A program made the translations under genes and the position numbers. Shown here piece by piece: positions 48,920-61,436 of a stretch of 64,000 bases of DNA. The DNA comes from Imbricaverruca yamaguchii (taxonomy: Eukaryota > Arthropoda > Thecostraca > Neoverrucidae), in NCBI GenBank assembly GCA_034440575.1, contig JAOTOL010001497.1, positions 982,001 to 1,046,000 of the forward strand, written 5' to 3'. The number at the start of each line of letters is the position of its first letter. Positions within the stretch are counted from its first letter, which is position 1. The notes beneath the pieces are model-generated. The model saw nothing but the letters and a program-made list of their open reading frames with translations. It did no database searches and was not told the origin of the DNA.

Positions 48920-49893
48920 AGGTCGAAATGATCGGTGACGTTACATGTAGCACTTCAGTTGCTTAGCTCTACTTGACGTATCTGAACCCATTTTGTTCAG
49001 CACTGTCGCTTGCCATTAAACGTAACGAATTCGGCCCGTACATTTTCAAGTTGGGAAGCGGGCAGAGTACCCCCACCAGTGGGCTCCCCATTGCAGAAGA
49101 GAGCGCGTCAGCCCTCAGGTCGACTAATACTCCCTAATAATACACTTAAAACCGCCTTCAGGATACCTCACAGCCTTACAATATTCTGCTTGTCTCCGAT
49201 TTACCGTCAGCCATTTTATATTTGCATCCATCCACCGTGCAACGCATTATAGCTGACTGGGTGATATGCGCTTAAGAGCCTACAAAACGTCGAAATCCCT
49301 CGAGAACCATCCTCTTCCACCCGACACTGGCTAAATTTGTGGCTTCGGTCTCTCTTTGGCCGGTAGCTGAATCTGCCCAACCATCGACCTAAGCCTCTCC
49401 TAATCGTTTCTGTAGTGCTTGAGCTGTTCCCTGATCACCCGATGTGGTCGTTATAGCGGGGAGGCTATTTCGACTGATGAGAATGCACTTTCATCTCGGA
49501 TGAATGAGTTTATGCGGCCTTTCAGGCAGGAAAGGAAAAGTTGAAGCGTATTCGTTTGTAAACAGAAACTATGCATGCCAATTACGGTCACATGTGGTGA
49601 GCGTTATGTATGTGCGGCCGGGAACCGGGATCGTTTCGTGGCCACGACGAAGTCGGAATATTCTGGAGAAAGCCCTTTAAAAAAATGGCTATGTCCCACG
49701 CAGGCCAGTAAAGAAGCGAACGCAATTAGACGGTTCAGCCAAGTCCGATGGACATAGCCATAGGATGTGTGGAAGGCATCTGCCATCGACGCCGTAAGCT
49801 CCTCAAGTTTCAGCGCTCCGGTTCCCGTGACTATGTTATCGCCTGACTGATCTCCACTGGCCCGTGGAGACGGCAGGAAGTGCATCCGGCGCG
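48920..49893. other. Unassigned stretch
   Basis: No recognised gene or repeat. Confidence 0.35.
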
Positions 49894-49894
49894 T

Positions 49895-50702
49895 GGTTAG
49901 CGGACGTGCCATGTCCGTCCCCGTGGGGAGCGGACGTGCCACGTCCGTCACCGTGGGTAGTGGACGTGCCACGTCCGTCACCGTGGGTAGCGGACGTGCC
50001 ACGTCCGTCACCGTGGGTAGCGGACGTGCCACGTCCGTCACCGTGGGTAGCGGACGTGCCACGTCCGTCACCGTGGGTAGTGGACGTGCCACGTCCGTCA
50101 CCGTGGGTAGTGGACGTGCCACGTCCGTCACCGTGGGTAGCGGACGTGCCACGTCCGTCCCCGTGGGTAGTGGACGTGCCACGTCCGTCACCGTGGGGAG
50201 CGGACGTGCTACGTCCGTCGCCGTGGGGAGCGGACGTGCCACGTCCGTCACCGTGGGTAGCGGACGTGCCACGTCCGTCACCGTGGGTATCGGACGTGCC
50301 ACGTCCGTCCCCGTGGGTAGTGGACGTGCCACGTCCGTCACCGTGGGGAGCGGACGTGCCACGTCCGTCCCCGTGGGTAGTGGACGTGCCACGTCCGTCA
50401 CCGTGGGTAGCGGACGTGCTACGTCCGTCGGCGTGGTTAGCGGACGTGCCACGTCCGTCACCGTGGGTAGCGGACGTGCCACGTCCGTCCCCGTGGGTAG
50501 TGGACGTGCCACGTCCGTCACCGTGGGGAGCGGACGTGCCACGTCCGTCACCGTGGGTAGTGGACGTGCCACGTCCGTCCCCGTGGGTAGTGGACGTGCC
50601 ACGTCCGTCACCGTGGGTAGTGGACGTGCCACGTCCGTCACCGTGGGGAGCGGACGTGCCACGTCCGTCCCCGTGGGTAGTGGACGTGCCACGTCCGTCA
50701 CA
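49895..50702. repeat. 30-bp minisatellite, about 27 copies
   Basis: The unit is agcggacgtgccacgtccgt followed by caccgtgggt, 30 bp. It contains the inverted repeat ggacgt-gcc-acgtcc. Variation is confined mainly to the linker (gtagc, gtagt, ggagc) and to one position of ccgtc(a/c/g)cc. The unit is a multiple of three, so uninterrupted frames longer than 300 codons exist on both strands; none has a recognisable domain. Confidence 0.95.
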
Positions 50703-53100
50703 TCCGCCGCAGCGGCGCCAAGGATGGAGGACTTGGGTTACTGGGCCCGCACACCCCCACGGGGGTGCGATGAGACGGCCAGCTGCTTCGCGTTCAACTG
50801 CTGTGGCTCCTACATAATGCTCCGTCAGGCTCAGTTTTATATTACAGTTTTACTTCAACATAATACAGGCGCAGTGTTATATTAAACACTCGTACCTGTA
50901 TTAATCTTCATACATCGGCGGTGCGGGAAGGCAGAGGGGGTGCACGTGGACGGCTTAATAAATCATAGCAGGAGGTAGTGGATCGTGTTACCAAGGTACT
51001 GGGATGTTCATTTCACCCAGATTAACTTGGTGTTTTTAGGTGTGAGCTAGCGCAATGAACAGTTGATGGGAAAGCCCACATTCTAGATACGTAGGTCATA
51101 GATATACACCAAGCCTATCCCATAAAAATCCATCACAAGATGTGGCTACCAATATTTTATGTAATGCAATGAACACGGATCAAATAAAAATTGCGCAGAT
51201 AAATAGCGGTCGGCCACATAATTTAATATCACAATTAATTAATACACCATGAAATTGTAATAGATATTAATTAACAATACAATAATAAATTTATCGCATT
51301 CATAAATGTCGCCCAAATAATGACATCCATGGAATCACCCATGATGACCACATGAAACTTCTGCTCCCACTGATCACCTCATCGCCAATGTCCATATGCT
51401 GCCAAGGTGGCCGAGAGCTCAGCTCCGGCCACTGAGGCCGGCGGACACGCGCCGCGTCATTGTTGCCGCCGCTGCGCCGTTATCGCCGACAATCTGCCGG
51501 CAGATGACCTCGCCGTCGCCGATTACTGCGCCATTTTCGTCGCGACTGACGCTGCTAGAGTGGATATAAAACGAACGTCATAAAACCGTCGGCCGGACGC
51601 GACGCCGGTAAACACGGCCGCGAGTCGGTGTCCGGCGACAGCGGCGGCGCGGCGCGGCGAGCACGGCGCCGCACCAGGTCGCGTCACATTCCTGGCGCGC
51701 GCCGGACATTGCCCCGCGAACTGTGCCCCAGTTCGGAGACCCCCAGCCGCTGTTCGGCATTAATCAGCGCCCGGCACGCCCCGAAAATAGGAGTACGTGA
51801 ACGAGCGGAGTCGCAAAGCGCCGCGACAAGGCCACACACGGCCCTGCATGAAAGCATGCTGCTGCTTACCAACTGCTACTAACAACTAACATGTAGCAGC
51901 CGGCGGTATAGCCGGTGTGGACAACTACCTCCTTATCCGCACGGTGAAGCTCCCTCGGTGTTCTTCGAGAAGAGTAGGTTAAAGCCAACACCATGGCAAA
52001 ACAAACCTTCTCGTCAACGCTTTCCCACCCCAACTATACATTATGTTTCGGAGGAGCAAAGTGAACTAAAAACGCCAAACATCCGGGAGATGCCCCCACC
52101 CAGTCCCCGCCTTCAGCACCTCAGCGTCACATACAACATAGCGTAGGATTCCTTTAATGTAAACGTACACTTGCCTTGGACTTGTTGGCAAATCTCGCTC
52201 GCTTTGATGGTGCAAATGACCTCAGTGGTCCGAAGCGCTTCTAAGCTCCCTCCCCCGAACCATATTCAACCATTATTATACCGTGTTGCTTCCAAAATAA
52301 AACTTCCCGCTCATTACTGTGTGTCCGAAGCCTGATCAAAGCAGCGGTATTCCCGCTCCGTGATATTGTATCTAATCAGCTGACAATTCCGGACACATTC
52401 CCTGGCGAGATTTCCTCGGCCGTCCCGCCAATGTCCGGCACATCCGACTCCCTGAAGCCCGCCTGACACGCAGGCACGCGCCGAGCACGCGCTGAGCCCG
52501 AGCGGCGCATCAGCGGCGCATCAGCGGGGCGGGACCGAGCGTTCAGCGCCGCCCCCCTGATTGGCCGGAGCCGGGACGACCTGTTTGCCCGCGGCGGGCG
52601 ACTGGCGCGCTTGTCAGGCCATCAGGACGTGCACGGAGCGTCAACAGAGCGGGGCCGCAGTGCGGAATTCCTCCTCCGATTGGCCGGACCCCTGGACGAT
52701 CGTGAGCCGGCTGGCGCGCAGTGTGAAGCGCACATTTCGCGGGTCGGAAGTGCGACGCGAAGACGCGCCTCACCACGAGAACGCTCCCGTTTGCGAAGTT
52801 GGATTCGACTCACCCTTTTGATCGGAGCATGAAGTAAGCGTGGAGCGTAAGTGAGGCGGTGTTGAAGCCAGGTGGACACCCGAGAAGGGTTGTGCTGAAT
52901 ACACGGATTTATTTAACTCAGTCGGGACGGTAAAAGTGATAATTCGGCGAAATTAACAAACGAGCTGTAATAATGGAGGGAAAACTGCATTGATAGGCAG
53001 GTACGTCTCTAGCCAGATCCTAGCTTGAAATAGCAGGAAATAAGGGAAGCTGAAAGCACTCGGGTGTATGTATCTAACTTCATTGGTTACAGATAGACTC
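50703..53100. other. CpG-rich to unique stretch, no gene recognised
   Basis: 51400-51880 and 52400-52830 are GC- and CpG-rich, which can mark promoters in some animals, but no first exon or TATA/Inr arrangement is convincing. Open frames here are of the kind expected in GC-rich DNA. Confidence 0.35.
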
Positions 53101-53275
53101 AGCCCACGGTAAGTGGATTGTCGCCTGGAATGGCATGCCCAGATTCAGGCTGCGATACGGGCATTGTCACCTGGGATGGCGCATCCAGACTCAGGCGGCG
53201 GTAAGCGGATTGTCGCCTGAAATGGCAGGTCGCGGTAGGTGCGTTGTCACTTGGAATGGCATGTCCAGAAATCTG
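53101..53275. repeat. Degenerate minisatellite of about 53-60 bp, 3-4 copies
   Basis: The phrases cggtaag(t/c)ggattgtcgcctg, aatggcatg(c/t)ccaga and tcaggc(t/g)gc recur with divergence. Confidence 0.75.
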
Positions 53276-55140
53276 TCCATATTTCGACGTTGCGCCTTCC
53301 AACATCGGAATTATTGGCAAGTATGGAGGACATGAGGTGACAATGATACATGTGCAAGATTATGGATTTCATATTATTTGACCATTAACACCTATAGCAG
53401 TTATTTTCCTGGAACACTCGAAGACGTTACTAGCATTGCTAATTGTCTGTGAGGGCTTGAGGGACATCTTTTACTAATATCTGGTGGCGGGAACTGTGCA
53501 GCAAGAAACAGGAGCGGGGAGTGGTGTGACCTGCCTTGACTTGCTTACCACGACCTACCCTTGGAATTTAACGTAATTAGGTCGCACGAGTATGGAAGGG
53601 CACTCCTGCCTACCTATTAATGGGTAGGGGGATACAAAATTAAAGTACTGTTCAAGATTGTGGCTTCCATTTTATGATGACGCAAATACAAATATATATT
53701 TTGTGGGTGTATGATGGTGCATTTAATGCAACTTTATTGATAATTTAACTTAAACCAGGCGGTGGTAGCACAAGATATGATGGCTGGAACCTGAACCAGG
53801 ATACTCCGAAGCATCAGCACACCAAGTTTGGATCCTGAAGGATGCTTGCTGTCGATGAGTTGCATTGGAAAATCATTCGTGTTCATTCACTCTCACGACA
53901 CCAAATCACACCGATCCCGCCGTCCGTGAACATCGGTCACCCGGTCGGGAGTTCCCCCGGAGTGCGGCCGGGCACAACATCGCTACGCAGCTCGTTGAAG
54001 TAAGATTCAAACTGCTCATCCCAGTGCAAAATGTCCGAATTGGACAGCCTCTCAATGGGAGCCAATAAGGCGGAAAAGTCCGGAATTCATTTTCTGAACT
54101 GCGAGGAAAAGCCATTCACCCGTTTCGCTGTTCGACGCAGCTGAGAGTCGGCAACTCCTCCGTACACCCGACCGGATGCGCTACATCCGGTCGGGGTCGA
54201 TCGATACGCCCTCAGGGGTGAGCTGATGACCAAAATGGGCCAGGTGGCTCACGCCAAGGCTGCATACCTTCGGCGCCAGGCTGTTCTGCTCTACTGACAT
54301 TGTCCGGAACAGCACGCGGCGACCTCGGGTGGCCGTCTGCACGAGGGCAGGCCATCAACACGCCGCAGTACGTCACGTCATCAACACGTCACGTCACATG
54401 CACACACGCGTCGGGATATCCACTAGGAGATGACGAGCTGCTAGATGCAAAACACATCTCGCGTCTGAGCGCAGCCCACGTGCACCCATTGAGAGTGGAA
54501 GGTATTCCTTAATACGCATTTTTTTGGCCGAGCATAAGTGTCAGAGCGCGTGCTTTATGTCCAGAGAACTCGCCACGGTCCATCCTTGGGCTGAGTGGTG
54601 CAAAGTGCTAATATCTGAGAACACGAAGGTTTTCGGTGACACTTGTACTTATAGCCGGAATGTGCTGCACAATTTTGAACTCGGGCGAGTTCAGTCCCTT
54701 GGCAGCACGCATCTCCAGTGAGCTGCAGTCGCACGTCTCGCACACCGTCATCACCACGCCCGACTGTCAAGCGGCCAGCTCTCCCTGAAGGGCCGCCTCC
54801 CTCGCCCAGGAGACCCGACGTGGTGTGGAAAACTTGGCGCTGATTCCTGGCTACAGCTCTGATTCAGCTTTACCACCGGGGTAACGGCCAATGCTCGAGT
54901 GCCCCTGGGAAAGCACATCCGGGCAAGACGGGATCAATCCGGCGAGTCACTCCCTGGTCGCGCCAGTGAGCTGCTCGCACATCTCCGTGATGCTCTGCGT
55001 GATGCTCTGCGATGCTCGCACATCTCCGCGAACCACACCGAGAGATGTCGCGTCGGTTACGGTCACTGCGCACGCACCTCGCCGACGGTGTCGCCTCCCC
55101 ACCCAGAGGGCACTAGGTTCACACTGAGCCGTCGGACTGT
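53276..55140. other. Unassigned stretch
   Basis: No recognised gene or mobile element. A short gcacatctccg repeat (54977, 55017) is the only structure seen. Confidence 0.35.
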
Positions 55141-55144
55141 CGCA

Positions 55145-55345
55145 GACATCCATCACTCCGCTGACGTCCCATCAAGCATCCCATCAAGCATCCCATCACT
55201 CCGCTGACGTCCCATCAAGAAGCCCATCACTCCGCCGACGTCCCATCAAGCATCCCATCAGACATCCCATAACTCCGCCGACGTCTCATCAAGCATCCGA
55301 TTAGGCATCCCATCAAGCATCCCGTCAAGCATCCCATCACTCCGC
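55145..55345. repeat. Mixed short repeat: catcccatcaag and actccgc(c/t)gacgtc
   Basis: catcccatcaag and actccgcngacgtcccatc alternate about ten times with irregular spacing. Confidence 0.85.
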
Positions 55346-56202
55346 CCACGCAGCGTTACAAAACGACCGGCTGCAATTCTGGTGAACGCCGGCATTTCAT
55401 GGCGTGAGTGCGGTGCAAATAAAGCGTCGCAAATTCCCTGTTCTTTCGATCTCTGCACCGTCTAAACATGCACTCTAGTTGACAGACCTCCATATCGCAG
55501 ATCTGCAGAGAACCGTCACACGTTTGCTAAGCATAACTTTACGCTGGTCAGACACATCAGAGCTACCCATCAGCACCTTGTTTAAACACAATGCGTCCCA
55601 GCCGAATATACATCGTGGCGCTGGCTGCGCGCCACAGACAAATTCCCAGAACACAATCTTCACTGGCAGACAACACGTATTTTGGGCTTCAAGTCGGTCT
55701 CCATACGCCGAAACAGGGCTATCGTCGTCATTAGTTTCGCCTGAGGAGTGATAACGTCAAACACTTCGCCGTCTAGTTAGCTGAGCCGACTGTCGGAGTC
55801 CAGCAAGAATCAGCAACAACTCAACCGTTCATGGGAGGCCCTGTTAATTCGGAGGAAAACTAACAGCACGCTGTGTGCCTGCTCGTGTATCGACGTTTGG
55901 GCACTCTAATTTCCGACCGCCGCAGCTTCTGCCTGACGAGCAGACGGGCACGGGCAGTACCCGATCATACACCGGAGCAGAAGGGCAGCTCCGGTGTCTG
56001 TCCACCTTTTCCCCGACAACCTCCAGCACCATAACTGGAGCCGCCCCTGCCGGTCGGCGACGGGCCAAGGTCACCTGCGGGATCGGCGCCCCAGCTGAGC
56101 CGTCCGGCCCGCCAGATCGGCTCGGTGACCTGGGCGGAGGGTCACGCCAGCGGAGCCCATCAGCTGGTCTGGACTGGCCCGGCCTGCGAATCGAGTCGAG
56201 GA
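55346..56202. other. Unassigned stretch
   Basis: No gene recognised; becomes GC-rich to the right. Confidence 0.35.
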
Positions 56203-56340
56203 GTCGAGCAACTCCGGCGGCCGCCACCAGATGTCAGCCGGTGACAGTCGAGTAGCTCCGGCGGCCGCCACCAGATGTCAGCCGGTGACAGTCGAGTAAC
56301 TCCGGCGGCCGCCACCAGATGTCAGCCGGTGACGGTCGAC
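56203..56340. repeat. 44-bp tandem repeat, 3 copies
   Basis: gtcgag(t/c)a(a/g)ctccggcgg begins each 44-bp unit at 56203, 56247 and 56291; copies differ at two or three positions. Confidence 0.92.
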
Positions 56341-57107
56341 CCCAGCCGGCGAGACAGAGCGGCCACGTCCGCGGCACTCTGGCGACGGTAGCCGGCCGCG
56401 ACGCCACTTCCCGCAACCCGCTGAGCGAGGCGTGCACTCAGCGGAACCCTCCCAGTGGACGCGATGGGTGCGTCACTGCCCTCCCCAGAAGGCAGAGTAT
56501 CCACTCTGGTCACCATCCGGGTATTCACAGTCGTTCACCACTTCTACAGCGTGGTGAACCAGAGCAGCGAGACGCCCGCACTGGCGAAGGAGGCCATCCG
56601 GCGGCGACAGACCATCGCAACTCGGAAAATCGCCCACCGAACCAGGCGCGCCCCTCTGGTTCGAAGCATGATCAGGCACCCAGCGCCGCTGCCACCATGC
56701 CAACCTACCAGCCGATCCGCCCAGCACTGCCAACGCGGTGCCAGCGCACACACCGTGGGTCGGAGACCACACCGAGTGTGTTTCCCGACCAGCGGCCGGT
56801 CCCCGGGCCCCACGGAGCCACGGCAACACAGGCGTCGCCGCCTCACCACCTGACACGGCGGATAGGACGACCCAGAGGTAGCCGTCTGTTGTCACGGGTC
56901 CGTGGCCGGACAGCCCCGCGGGCGTGCCCGGCGACTCGGCTGTCCTCCCAGCACTGTCGCCACGGCGGTGGCGGCAGTGATATGGCGGCGGCCGTCTGCG
57001 AGGGATGCGCTGGCGCTGGCCACCAGCACCGCTGACCGCCGGCTCGACACCGTGGTCGTCCGGCCGGCCGGAGGTTCTCAGCGGGGGCGTGGCCGCCACG
57101 GACTGTC
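56341..57107. other. GC-rich stretch with long chance open frames
   Basis: Frames of about 200 codons exist on both strands (56319-57035 plus, 56473-57099 minus). They overlap each other, show no domain I know and are what GC-rich DNA gives by chance. A real exon cannot be excluded. Confidence 0.35.
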
Positions 57108-57432
57108 GACGTCACCTGGACTGTCTACGTCACCAGGACTGTCGACGTCACCAGGACTGTCGACGTCACCAGGACTGTCGACGTCACCAGGACTGTCGAC
57201 GTCACCAGGACTGTCGACGTCACCAGGACTGTCGACGTCACCAGGACTGTTGACGTCACCAGGACTGTCGACGTCACCAGGACTGTCGTCGTCACCAGGA
57301 CTGTCGACGTCACCAGGACTGTCGACGTCACCAGGACTGTCGACGTCACCAGGACTGTCGACGTCACCAGGACTGTCGACGTCACCAGGACTGTCGACGT
57401 CACCAGGACTGTCGACGTCACCAGGACTGCGC
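57108..57432. repeat. 18-bp minisatellite, about 18 copies
   Basis: The unit ctgtcgacgtcaccagga is 18 bp, with the overlapping palindromes gtcgac and gacgtc. Only a few substitutions (tctac, gttgac, gtcgtc). The unit is a multiple of three, giving long frames (GLSTSP, TVLVTS). Confidence 0.95.
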
Positions 57433-57464
57433 AGGACGCTGCGCTCGGCGGGCTAGATCTGTTC

Positions 57465-57520
57465 TCAGATTGGATCTGTTGGAGTTGGATCTGTTGGATT
57501 TCGGCGAGTTGGATCTGTTC
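57465..57520. repeat. ttggatctgttgga short repeat
   Basis: gttggatctgtt occurs three times within 50 bp. Confidence 0.8.
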
Positions 57521-58524
57521 GTGGCCAAGACTCGCACGACAAGCGGCAACACGAGGACATATATACTGGCCTGGTGCACCGGGCGCTCGTGCTGACGCCA
57601 TTCCAAGGCGACCCCTCTGCGCAGCGTGACCATCGAGCTCGGCCTCTACCGATACCTGGGGCGGCATGCCCGAAGCAGCAGTAGCTGATGGCCTCGAGGG
57701 TAAATCGCGACTGCTCGGAGAAGGAAGACTGCCATTCCCAGCTCCGGAGTATGTGCGACCCGAACGTCCACGCTGATGCTGTGGGGGCCCACCCGGGCCT
57801 GTGTGTATTCTACTGGTGGTCCCATCGGCCCTGGACGCTGTGCCATGGGTACTTGCGCGGTCCGTCGAGGGTCGACCTGATGGCCGTCCAGGTCGGGGGC
57901 GGCTCGCACCCGCCGAACACCGGCACGAGGTCCGTCCCCGCTGACGGAGTGCCTCAGCGCGGTCGTACTCGACGGACGGGATCTCGGAGTGACAGCAATG
58001 GCAAAGGAGCCCAACCACAAGTTCTGTCACAACAAAACAAACATCCTCCAAATATGCCCACGCGTCCGTATTTGACAGCTTCCTTGTGTAAGGGAATGTA
58101 TGCCATAGCTCTGAATGGCCTGTCGTCGATTTCCCTCTTCTGGATTATACTTATTAATAAAATGGCATTTTCAGTGCAATAGTGATTAGCTAGCATCGGA
58201 GACTAACGTCCAAAAAACACACTTCCTGAAAACGTCCTGCTGGGGTGTTCATATGGTGAAAATGTTCATATGGTGAAAGGGATGCCCTTCACAGATCGTC
58301 GAGCCGTAGGACGGCGATCAGGCGAAATTCGACCACACCCACGTCAGCGCAGGAGAGCCCGGGGATGGTTGTCCTGTGTCTGTGTCCTGGGTTGATGGTT
58401 GTCTTGCGTCCTGGGAGCACCACAGCCAAAGTGTGGACACAAGGGGATCAATCGAACTGCACTGTGTGCTTAATGCCCAGCGTGGAGAGGCTGGGCAACC
58501 AGTGCGGCGCAACTCAGATTTGTT
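57521..58524. other. Unassigned stretch
   Basis: No recognised gene. A short duplication atatggtgaaa(a/g) sits at about 58250-58277, and (t)gtcctgtgtctgtgtcctgggttgatgg-type repeats at 58370-58412. Confidence 0.35.
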
Positions 58525-61335
58525 AATGTATGATGTTTAATGCTCACCGTTCCAAATTTGATGATTCAGTGTTATGTTGCTGAGGAGGTACCATTTGTTT
58601 GCATTACGGAGGCATGGGTCTAAGGATATTTTGAGCTCGCCTCCAGGACTATCAGGTCGACAGGGATACAAATGTTATCGACGAAATACGGGGTCCAGAA
58701 ATGAGACACACCATTAGCTGTCTTTGCTGGCTATGCTGCACTAGTATTCCTGCAAGTGTTCAAAATGTGTCTGTGGAGTCCATTTGGCCTGATGTATGTG
58801 GGCAAGAAAAGCAATACTCTTAGGAAGGGTTTTGCCGATCAGAACCCTCCCACATTCTCAGCAACTGGGCTTGACAAGGTGATTTGTGAGGAAATCAGTA
58901 GAAACTTTAAGAGGAAGTGCCTTATTCTCGGTGACTTTAATTAAAAGGTTATGAAAATGCTGGTGTTGGCTCCCCAACATGCAAAATGTTCAGGAAACGC
59001 CTTGATTTTGACCTGTCCTTACACCAGTTTGTATCGGAACCTACCAGGCACGGTTCATTCTTGGACCTTGTATTCTCGGATTTAAGTGACTTGGTTCAAG
59101 ACTTGACTGTAGGCGAAACTCTGGGAAAAGTGACCATAACATAATTAGATTCAAGGCACATGTAGGGGAGATTATCAAGGATAATTTGGTAAAGGTTCCA
59201 AATTTCAACAGAGCAGACTTTAACGGCATGAGAGCGGCTTTAAGTGCCATCAGATGGGAAGAAGAATTCTCCAATTTAAATGCCTGTGAAATGTGGGAAA
59301 AGTTCAAATCTTACTTAAAGGAAACTCAGATTAGACATGTCCCCCAAAAGCAAAGACGCAAAAGAAGGGTAGGAAAGCCAGCATGGCTTACACCAGACGT
59401 GATAAAAGCAATTAGGGCTAAGAAAACTGCATTTAGAGTTTTTAAAGAAGCCTCAAATGTCATTAATCTAAAGGTGTATCGAAAAGCTAGAGACACTGTG
59501 AAGCAAAAAACCAGAGCAGCAAAGCGAGCAAAGGAACTGGATTTAGCTAGTAACTGTAATGGGTCAGTAAAAAGTTCTACTTAGTTTCTAAGCTGAGTAC
59601 AGTTTCTAGCACAATTGTCCCCGGAACTATCGGGACTACATGGGCGAGGATGAGATGGTTGAGGAGCTGAGCAAGCAGTTCAAATCAGTGTTTACATTGG
59701 AAGATATGACCAATTGCCGACCGTACACCATAGTTCAGTTACATGGGATCTGACAAATGATGTTGATTTCATTGTAGTGATGTTGTTTACAATCATATCA
59801 GAAATAAAGCCAAATAGGCAGCAGGACCTGATGATATTTATGCTAGGTGTTGGGGAAATAAAGGAACTGGCATTTCCATTAGTATAATATTTTGTAGATC
59901 AGTTTCACATAATGAAATTCCAACAGACTGAAAAGGCAAATGTAGTTCCTATTTTAAAAAGAGAAAAGGGAAAGTTGAAACTATAGGCCAATAAGTCTAC
60001 ATCCCTAGTCTGCAAGGTACTGAATCAATTATCAAGGATAATAGTTAGTTATCTGAAGGTAGCAGATTGATTCAAGATACTCAACATGGATTTAGAAAAG
60101 GACGATCGTGTCTCACAAACCTCTTGGACTTTTTGAACTTCGCCACAGAACAATTTGATCAGGGAAATCAGGTTGATGTAGCATATCGACTTTAGTAAGG
60201 CCTTTGACAAGGTACCCCATAAACGGTTAATGATACAGCTTCAGTTCCATGGTATTGCAGGTAGCATCTTGAAATGATAGAGTTGTGGCTTTCAGATAGA
60301 CAGCAAGAGTGATGTAATGGTACAAAGTCATCATGGCAAAATGTTCTTAGTGGAGTCCCAGGGGTCGTACTAGGCCATTACTGTTCATTATATTTGTAAA
60401 TAACATTGAAGTGGCCTAGCAGTAAAGTTTTGAAATTTGCAGATGATTTGAAGGTCTTTAGGGCAATAACAGGTCAGGATGTATATCTCGCTGCAAAAAG
60501 ACTTAGACGAACTTGTGAAGTGGTCCGAAGAATGGCAAATGAAATTTAACTTTGATAAGTGCAAAATCATGCATTAGGTAAGCAGCATATGAAGGCTCCA
60601 TACTTGATGGGTGGCCAGTGTATCAGTGACTCAACAGGAGAAGGATTTAGGTGTTATTCTAAACACAAAATTGGGGGCATCAGAACAGACCAAGGAAGCC
60701 AGGAAGAAGGCACTGAGAATGCTCGGGGCAATAAATAGGAATGTATCATACAGAAGTGAGGAAGTGATCAGGAAGCTTTACTGTGCAACGTCAGGCCACA
60801 TTTGGACCACTGCATCCAAGCTTGGTCTCCTAGCTATAAAAAGATTGTTGGCTTTTAAGAGAGTACAAAGAGGGCTACAAAATGGTTAATGGCATAAGCA
60901 ACCTGGCATATGAGGAAAGATTGAAGAAATTGAATATGTTTTCACTTAGATATAAAGGCTGAGAGAGATCTCATCGAGATTTTAAATTTGTCAATGGTCT
61001 GGAGAGGGGATACCTTGGGGACATGTTTGAATTTAACAGAAATGATGCAATTAGAGGTCATAAAGCTTCAAAATTAAAATTAACCACAGCACACACAAGG
61101 TTAAGGCAAACTTTCTCACCAACAGGGTAGTGGAACACTGAACCAGCTGCCACAACACATCGTCAGTAGCAGCACATTGAACATCTTTAAAAACAGCATA
61201 GACAATCATTATAAGAATAGAGGGCTTGCTTTTCAGTATTACAGGGAGGCTGATTGGCAGATTTGTGGCAACTGGTTCAGTGTACAGAGTGCAACCAAGA
61301 AGGGCCCTTGTGGCTCGGAGTTGCACTAATCTTTT
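58525..61335 (+). mobile_element. Degenerate CR1-group non-LTR retrotransposon (ORF2)
   Basis: Conceptual translation in shifting frames gives the order expected of a CR1/Rex-type ORF2. The endonuclease part has the GDFN motif (58930-58941) and LDLVFSDL/SDHNIIRF near 59060-59150. A linker stays open from 59186 to 59584 (KPAWLTPDVIKAIRAKKTAF). The reverse transcriptase has HGFRKGRSCLTNLLDFL (60090), DFSKAFDKVPHKRL (60187), GVPG.VLGPLLF (60353) and KFADDLKVF (60433). The 3' domain has QEKDLGVILNTKLG (60640), AINRNVSYRSEEVIRKLY (60730) and a RGDLIEIL-like segment (60965). Stops and frameshifts are frequent, so the copy is inactive. The 5' end is not defined and the copy may be truncated within the endonuclease. 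Confidence 0.9.
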
Positions 61336-61436
61336 ATGTCTTTATGTCTTTATGTCTTTACAACACACACAACACACACAACACACACAACACACACAAC
61401 ACACACAACACACACAACACACACAACACACACACA
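61333..61436 (+). repeat. 3' tail: (ttatgtct)n then (aacacacac)n
   Basis: An 8-bp unit ttatgtct repeats about 3.5 times at 61333-61361, followed by a 9-bp unit aacacacac repeated about 8 times. CR1-group elements typically end in short tandem repeats of about 8 bp, so the first block may be the LINE terminus and the second a microsatellite grown from it. Confidence 0.8.

Noticed and set aside
49604..50885. Three frames of 317-365 codons, two on plus and one on minus
   Set aside because: All are reads of the 30-bp minisatellite in different frames; no domain and no unique coding context.
56319..57099. A gene in the GC-rich block (frames of 208-238 codons)
   Set aside because: Overlapping frames on both strands, no recognisable domain, arginine/proline-rich composition typical of chance frames in GC-rich DNA.
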